From NCBI GenBank assembly GCA_007135895.1, contig SLHZ01000345.1:1-17235 (forward strand): 17,235 nt of DNA. The letters are read 5' to 3'. Source of the DNA: Balneolales bacterium. Its GTDB lineage: Bacteria > Bacteroidota > Rhodothermia > Balneolales > Natronogracilivirgulaceae. The stretch's first letter is position 1. Each line of letters starts with the position of its first letter. The notes beneath the pieces are model-generated. The model was not told the DNA's origin and did no database searches. It saw nothing but the letters and a program-made list of their open reading frames with translations. Below are positions 14,803-17,235 of the stretch, one piece after another. A program made the position numbers and the translations under genes.

Positions 14803-16107
14803 ATGTCAAGTTTTGGAGATTTAAACCGCGTAAACACGAACATTCAGTCGCTGAATGCACAGCTCTCACTGAATCGTATCAATCGTGACCTGGGAGAAAG
14901 CCAACTTCGTCTTTCCACCGGTCTTCGTATTAACCGTGCCGAAGATGACACCGCCGGCTTTTCCATGGCCACCAAACTCAGAAGCCGGGTCACCGGTCTG
15001 ACCGAGGCCCTGGGCAACGCAGGCGATGCCAAAGCGATGCTCGACATTTCCGAGTCCAGCTTTGACGCCATTTTCGACAATCTTCTTGAAATGAAGGCGC
15101 TGGCCACCCGTGCCGGTACCGATTCCATGGGCGATGGCGAGCGGGTCATCATCGGGGAGCAGATAGCTGCTCTCGGCAATGTCATCAATGATACCGCCGC
15201 TCAGACCATTTACCAGGACAAAGCCTTGTTGGGCGGTGATCCCAACAACCCGAACAACCCCCTTCGATTCAATTTCCTGATTGGGGAGCGCGGACAGGAC
15301 ATCGTCAGTGTGGACCTGGACCGGGTGGATATTGACATGCTGTTTGAAAAATCCAATGCGTTGCAATCTGTAGGTACTACTACAGTCTCGGATTGGGATA
15401 TTGAAAATGCCGATGACACGGCCACGCACATTGCCATCAAAGTCGGCAGTTCGGTCGGAAGCGAAAAGCATATTATCAAGCTTACCGAAAGCATGGATGA
15501 AGCGTCCGATTTCGCCAGCCTGACCGTCGCACAAGCCATGGTAGATGACATCAACAACAGAGGAATTAACCATGTGACGGCCAGTCTCCAAGTTGATGAA
15601 GATGGAGATTATATAAGAGACGTGGATGGCCACTACACTCTTGTTCTGAACAATACCAGTACGGAAACAGTAACATTCTCACTGCTTCATGCGTCCGGCA
15701 GTAGTGCTACAGCTTCATATGATCAGGTAGGTCCAACCGATCTGGAAGTACCCGCTGCGGATGATCCCAACAATCGACTTGATTTTGAGAATAGAGGCAT
15801 GGGCCCCGGTGGTGCCTGGACTGCCGCCGACTTCCGCTCCTTCATTGCGGATGTAGACAAGGCCATTGAATCCATGATGAGCCGGGTTAACACCATCGGT
15901 ATTGCGCAATCGAGTCTTACGATTCGCGAGGAGACCCTCACACAGACCATCACGGCCAACCGCTCGGCTGTCAGCCGGATCATGGACACCGACTTTGCCA
16001 AAGAGCAGAGCGAATCGGTCCGACTGCAGATCCTCCAGCAGACCGCAACGGCGGCCCTGGCACAAGCCAACATGGGTCCGCAAGCCGTCCTTGGCTTCCT
16101 TGGATAA
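14803..16107 (+). CDS. fliC: Flagellin, first of two tandem copies
   Basis: 434 residues. The conserved N-terminal D0/D1 helices (1-150; VNTNIQSLNAQLSLNRINRD, LSTGLRINRAEDDTAGF) and C-terminal D1/D0 helices (about 345-434; ending ILQQTATAALAQANMGPQAVLGFLG) are complete, so it should be exported by the flagellar type III system and polymerise as the filament. The central domain (about 150-345) is rich in Asp, Thr and Ser and acidic, as expected for a surface-exposed region, and holds a hydrophobic patch HIAIKVGSSVGSEKHIIKL shared with the second copy. The stretch where TLR5-activating flagellins carry LQRIRELAVQ reads LLEMKALATR. No signal peptide, as normal. A strong ribosome site precedes the start. 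The second flagellin follows after 351 bases with no clear terminator between, so both could share a transcript. Confidence 0.97.
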   Translation: MSSFGDLNRVNTNIQSLNAQLSLNRINRDLGESQLRLSTGLRINRAEDDTAGFSMATKLRSRVTGLTEALGNAGDAKAMLDISESSFDAIFDNLLEMKALATRAGTDSMGDGERVIIGEQIAALGNVINDTAAQTIYQDKALLGGDPNNPNNPLRFNFLIGERGQDIVSVDLDRVDIDMLFEKSNALQSVGTTTVSDWDIENADDTATHIAIKVGSSVGSEKHIIKLTESMDEASDFASLTVAQAMVDDINNRGINHVTASLQVDEDGDYIRDVDGHYTLVLNNTSTETVTFSLLHASGSSATASYDQVGPTDLEVPAADDPNNRLDFENRGMGPGGAWTAADFRSFIADVDKAIESMMSRVNTIGIAQSSLTIREETLTQTITANRSAVSRIMDTDFAKEQSESVRLQILQQTATAALAQANMGPQAVLGFLG

Positions 16108-16458
16108 CATCCGGGACTTCGGGAGACAGACAACGGACACAGATAACCCTTTTAATTAGAAGTATCTACAAAAGAAATCCGCAAATCACAGCAGCGGCAG
16201 ACAAAGAGCGCAGTAGATAGCAACACGTATCAAACAACCAAATCAACATACAACGAAACAAAGCAATCACCCTGGTATTACAGTGCTCTATATCGTGTGC
16301 AGGAACTACTTCAACTAGTGAACCAACATACAACCGTTGCAAACGAGCAACATCACAAAAAAGCAGGAACACAAGCAGCACAAACTCAAATGAATTGGGC
16401 AAGAATTTTTTGAAGCACAATCAGAAGCAATCAAAAACAAACAAAGGAGAACATAACC
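16108..16458 (+). promoter_or_regulatory. A/C-rich leader between the flagellin genes
   Basis: This 351-base gap contains no plausible gene. Most of the plus strand is made of A and C with little G or T, especially 16150-16270 and 16320-16458, so a transcript would have little secondary structure. CAACATACAAC occurs at 16244-16254 and 16324-16334, exactly 80 bases apart. AATTGGGCA recurs at 16393-16401. It ends with AAAGGAGA (16444-16451) seven bases before the second flagellin ATG. I see no stem with a T-run after the first flagellin and no clear sigma-28 box. Confidence 0.5.
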
Positions 16459-17235
16459 ATGTCAAGTTTTGGAGATTTAAACCGCGTAAACACGAACATT
16501 CAGTCGCTGAATGCTCAGCTTTCGCTGAATCGTGTTAACCGCGACCTGGGACAAAGCCAGTTGCGGCTTTCCACCGGGTTGCGGATTAATCGGGCCGAGG
16601 ATGATACGGCCGGCTTTTCCATGGCCACCAAGCTTAAAAGCCGTGTCACGGGCCTCAATGAAGCTATCGGAAACGTTGGCGATGCCAAAGCCATGCTCGA
16701 TATTGCCGAGTCCAGCTTTGATGCCATATTCGACAACCTGCTGGAGATGAAGGCCCTGGCCACCCGTGCCGGTACCGACTCCATGGGTGACAGCGAACGA
16801 CTGATCATTGGTCAGCAGATTGCCGCTCTCGGAAATGTGATCAACGATACGGCAGCCCAGACCATCTATCAGGACAAAAAGCTGCTGGGCGGAGATCCCG
16901 TCGACTCCAGCAACCCTCTGGTATTCAATTTTCTAATAGGCGAACGCGGCCAGGATATCATCAGTGTGGACCTGGACCGGGTGGATGTTGACATGCTGTT
17001 CGAGGGATCCACTGCCTTACAGCAAGTGGGGTCCACATCTGTGACCGACTGGGAACTGGGTGACCTCGGTACCGCCACTCATATTGCCATCAAAGTAGGC
17101 AGTTCGGTCGGAAGTGAGAAGCACATCATCAAGCTTAACAACGATGGACTTCCCGAAAGCAAGGCGCTTCTGGAAGCCCTGGTCGAACAGATCAACAGCC
17201 GTGAAATCGTCGGCGTGAATGCCAGTTGGGAAGAA
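16459..17235 (+). CDS. fliC: Flagellin, second tandem copy (3' end beyond window)
   Basis: The frame from ATG 16459 is open for all 259 codons to the window edge, with no stop, so the C-terminus is missing only because the window ends. Residues 1-150 are nearly the same as the first flagellin (for example RVNRDLGQS against RINRDLGES), and the first 56 bases of the two genes are identical. After about residue 150 they diverge (DPVDSSNPLVF against DPNNPNNPLRF; DWELGDLGTA against DWDIENADDTA), while the patch HIAIKVGSSVGSEKHIIKL is kept exactly. The central domain beyond residue 225 has different sequence (LNNDGLPESKALLEALVEQ), so the two filament proteins would present different surfaces. The start is fixed by AAAGGAGA seven bases upstream. 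Expected role: a second filament subunit in the same or an alternative flagellum segment. Confidence 0.95.
   Translation, partial: MSSFGDLNRVNTNIQSLNAQLSLNRVNRDLGQSQLRLSTGLRINRAEDDTAGFSMATKLKSRVTGLNEAIGNVGDAKAMLDIAESSFDAIFDNLLEMKALATRAGTDSMGDSERLIIGQQIAALGNVINDTAAQTIYQDKKLLGGDPVDSSNPLVFNFLIGERGQDIISVDLDRVDVDMLFEGSTALQQVGSTSVTDWELGDLGTATHIAIKVGSSVGSEKHIIKLNNDGLPESKALLEALVEQINSREIVGVNASWEE

Larger units (their letters stand above)
14593..16401 (+). repeat. Repeated AATTGGGCA motif upstream of both flagellins
   Basis: The nine-base word occurs at 14595-14603, 14633-14641, 14763-14771 and 16393-16401, all on the coding strand and all in flagellin upstream regions. Two copies are preceded by TT (TTAATTGGGCA at 14593 and 14761). 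Distances to the next ATG are about 200, 160, 30 and 57 bases, so it is not a fixed-position promoter element. I did not find it elsewhere in the window by eye. Confidence 0.5.

Overview
The window looks like chromosome of a flagellated, Gram-negative bacterium. It has a periplasmic adaptor with a lipoprotein-like signal, an RND inner-membrane pump and tandem flagellin genes. GC is moderately high, and most genes lack a clear Shine-Dalgarno sequence while the flagellin genes have strong ones. That mix would suit the Bacteroidota/Balneolota/Rhodothermota side of the FCB group, but the taxonomic call is inference only. There is no rRNA, tRNA, CRISPR array, transposase or phage gene. Apart from the cut-off first and last genes, coding is intact.

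Layout. (1) 1-449, plus strand: the last codons of an unknown gene overlap a single-domain CheY-like response regulator by four bases. (2) 565-2903, minus strand: a class III (acetylornithine-type) aminotransferase whose stop overlaps the start of a soluble PAS histidine kinase; a likely bidirectional terminator separates (1) from (2). (3) 2904-3243: divergent control region with 22-bp-phased repeats. (4) 3244-4047: PlsC-type acyltransferase. (5) 4219-8815: RND efflux adaptor and pump, with no outer-membrane channel gene in view. (6) 8906-12241: a PfkB-family sugar kinase, probably a fructokinase, three bases ahead of an amylosucrase-family GH13 enzyme that carries a C-terminal CBM20-like starch-binding domain. 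(7) 12332-12799: an orphan 155-residue protein with a sigma-28-like -10 box upstream, convergent with and overlapping (8). (8) 12758-13987, minus strand: a soluble histidine kinase with a long Asn/Gly/Ser-rich tail built from nested 7- and 42-residue repeats. (9) 13988-14802: non-coding stretch with degenerate repeats. (10) 14803-end: two tandem flagellin genes, the second cut by the window edge.

Functional reading. The best-supported pathway is the sucrose cassette: an amylosucrase moves glucose from sucrose onto alpha-glucan and releases fructose, which the adjacent kinase can phosphorylate. The appended CBM20-like domain could hold the enzyme on its glucan acceptor or product. The flagellin end is the second theme: two paralogues share an identical 56-base start, strong ribosome sites and a repeated upstream motif, next to a kinase and an orphan gene that may be co-regulated with motility. 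The items most likely to be undescribed are the amylosucrase-CBM20 fusion with its domain-C insertion, and the repeat-tailed kinase.
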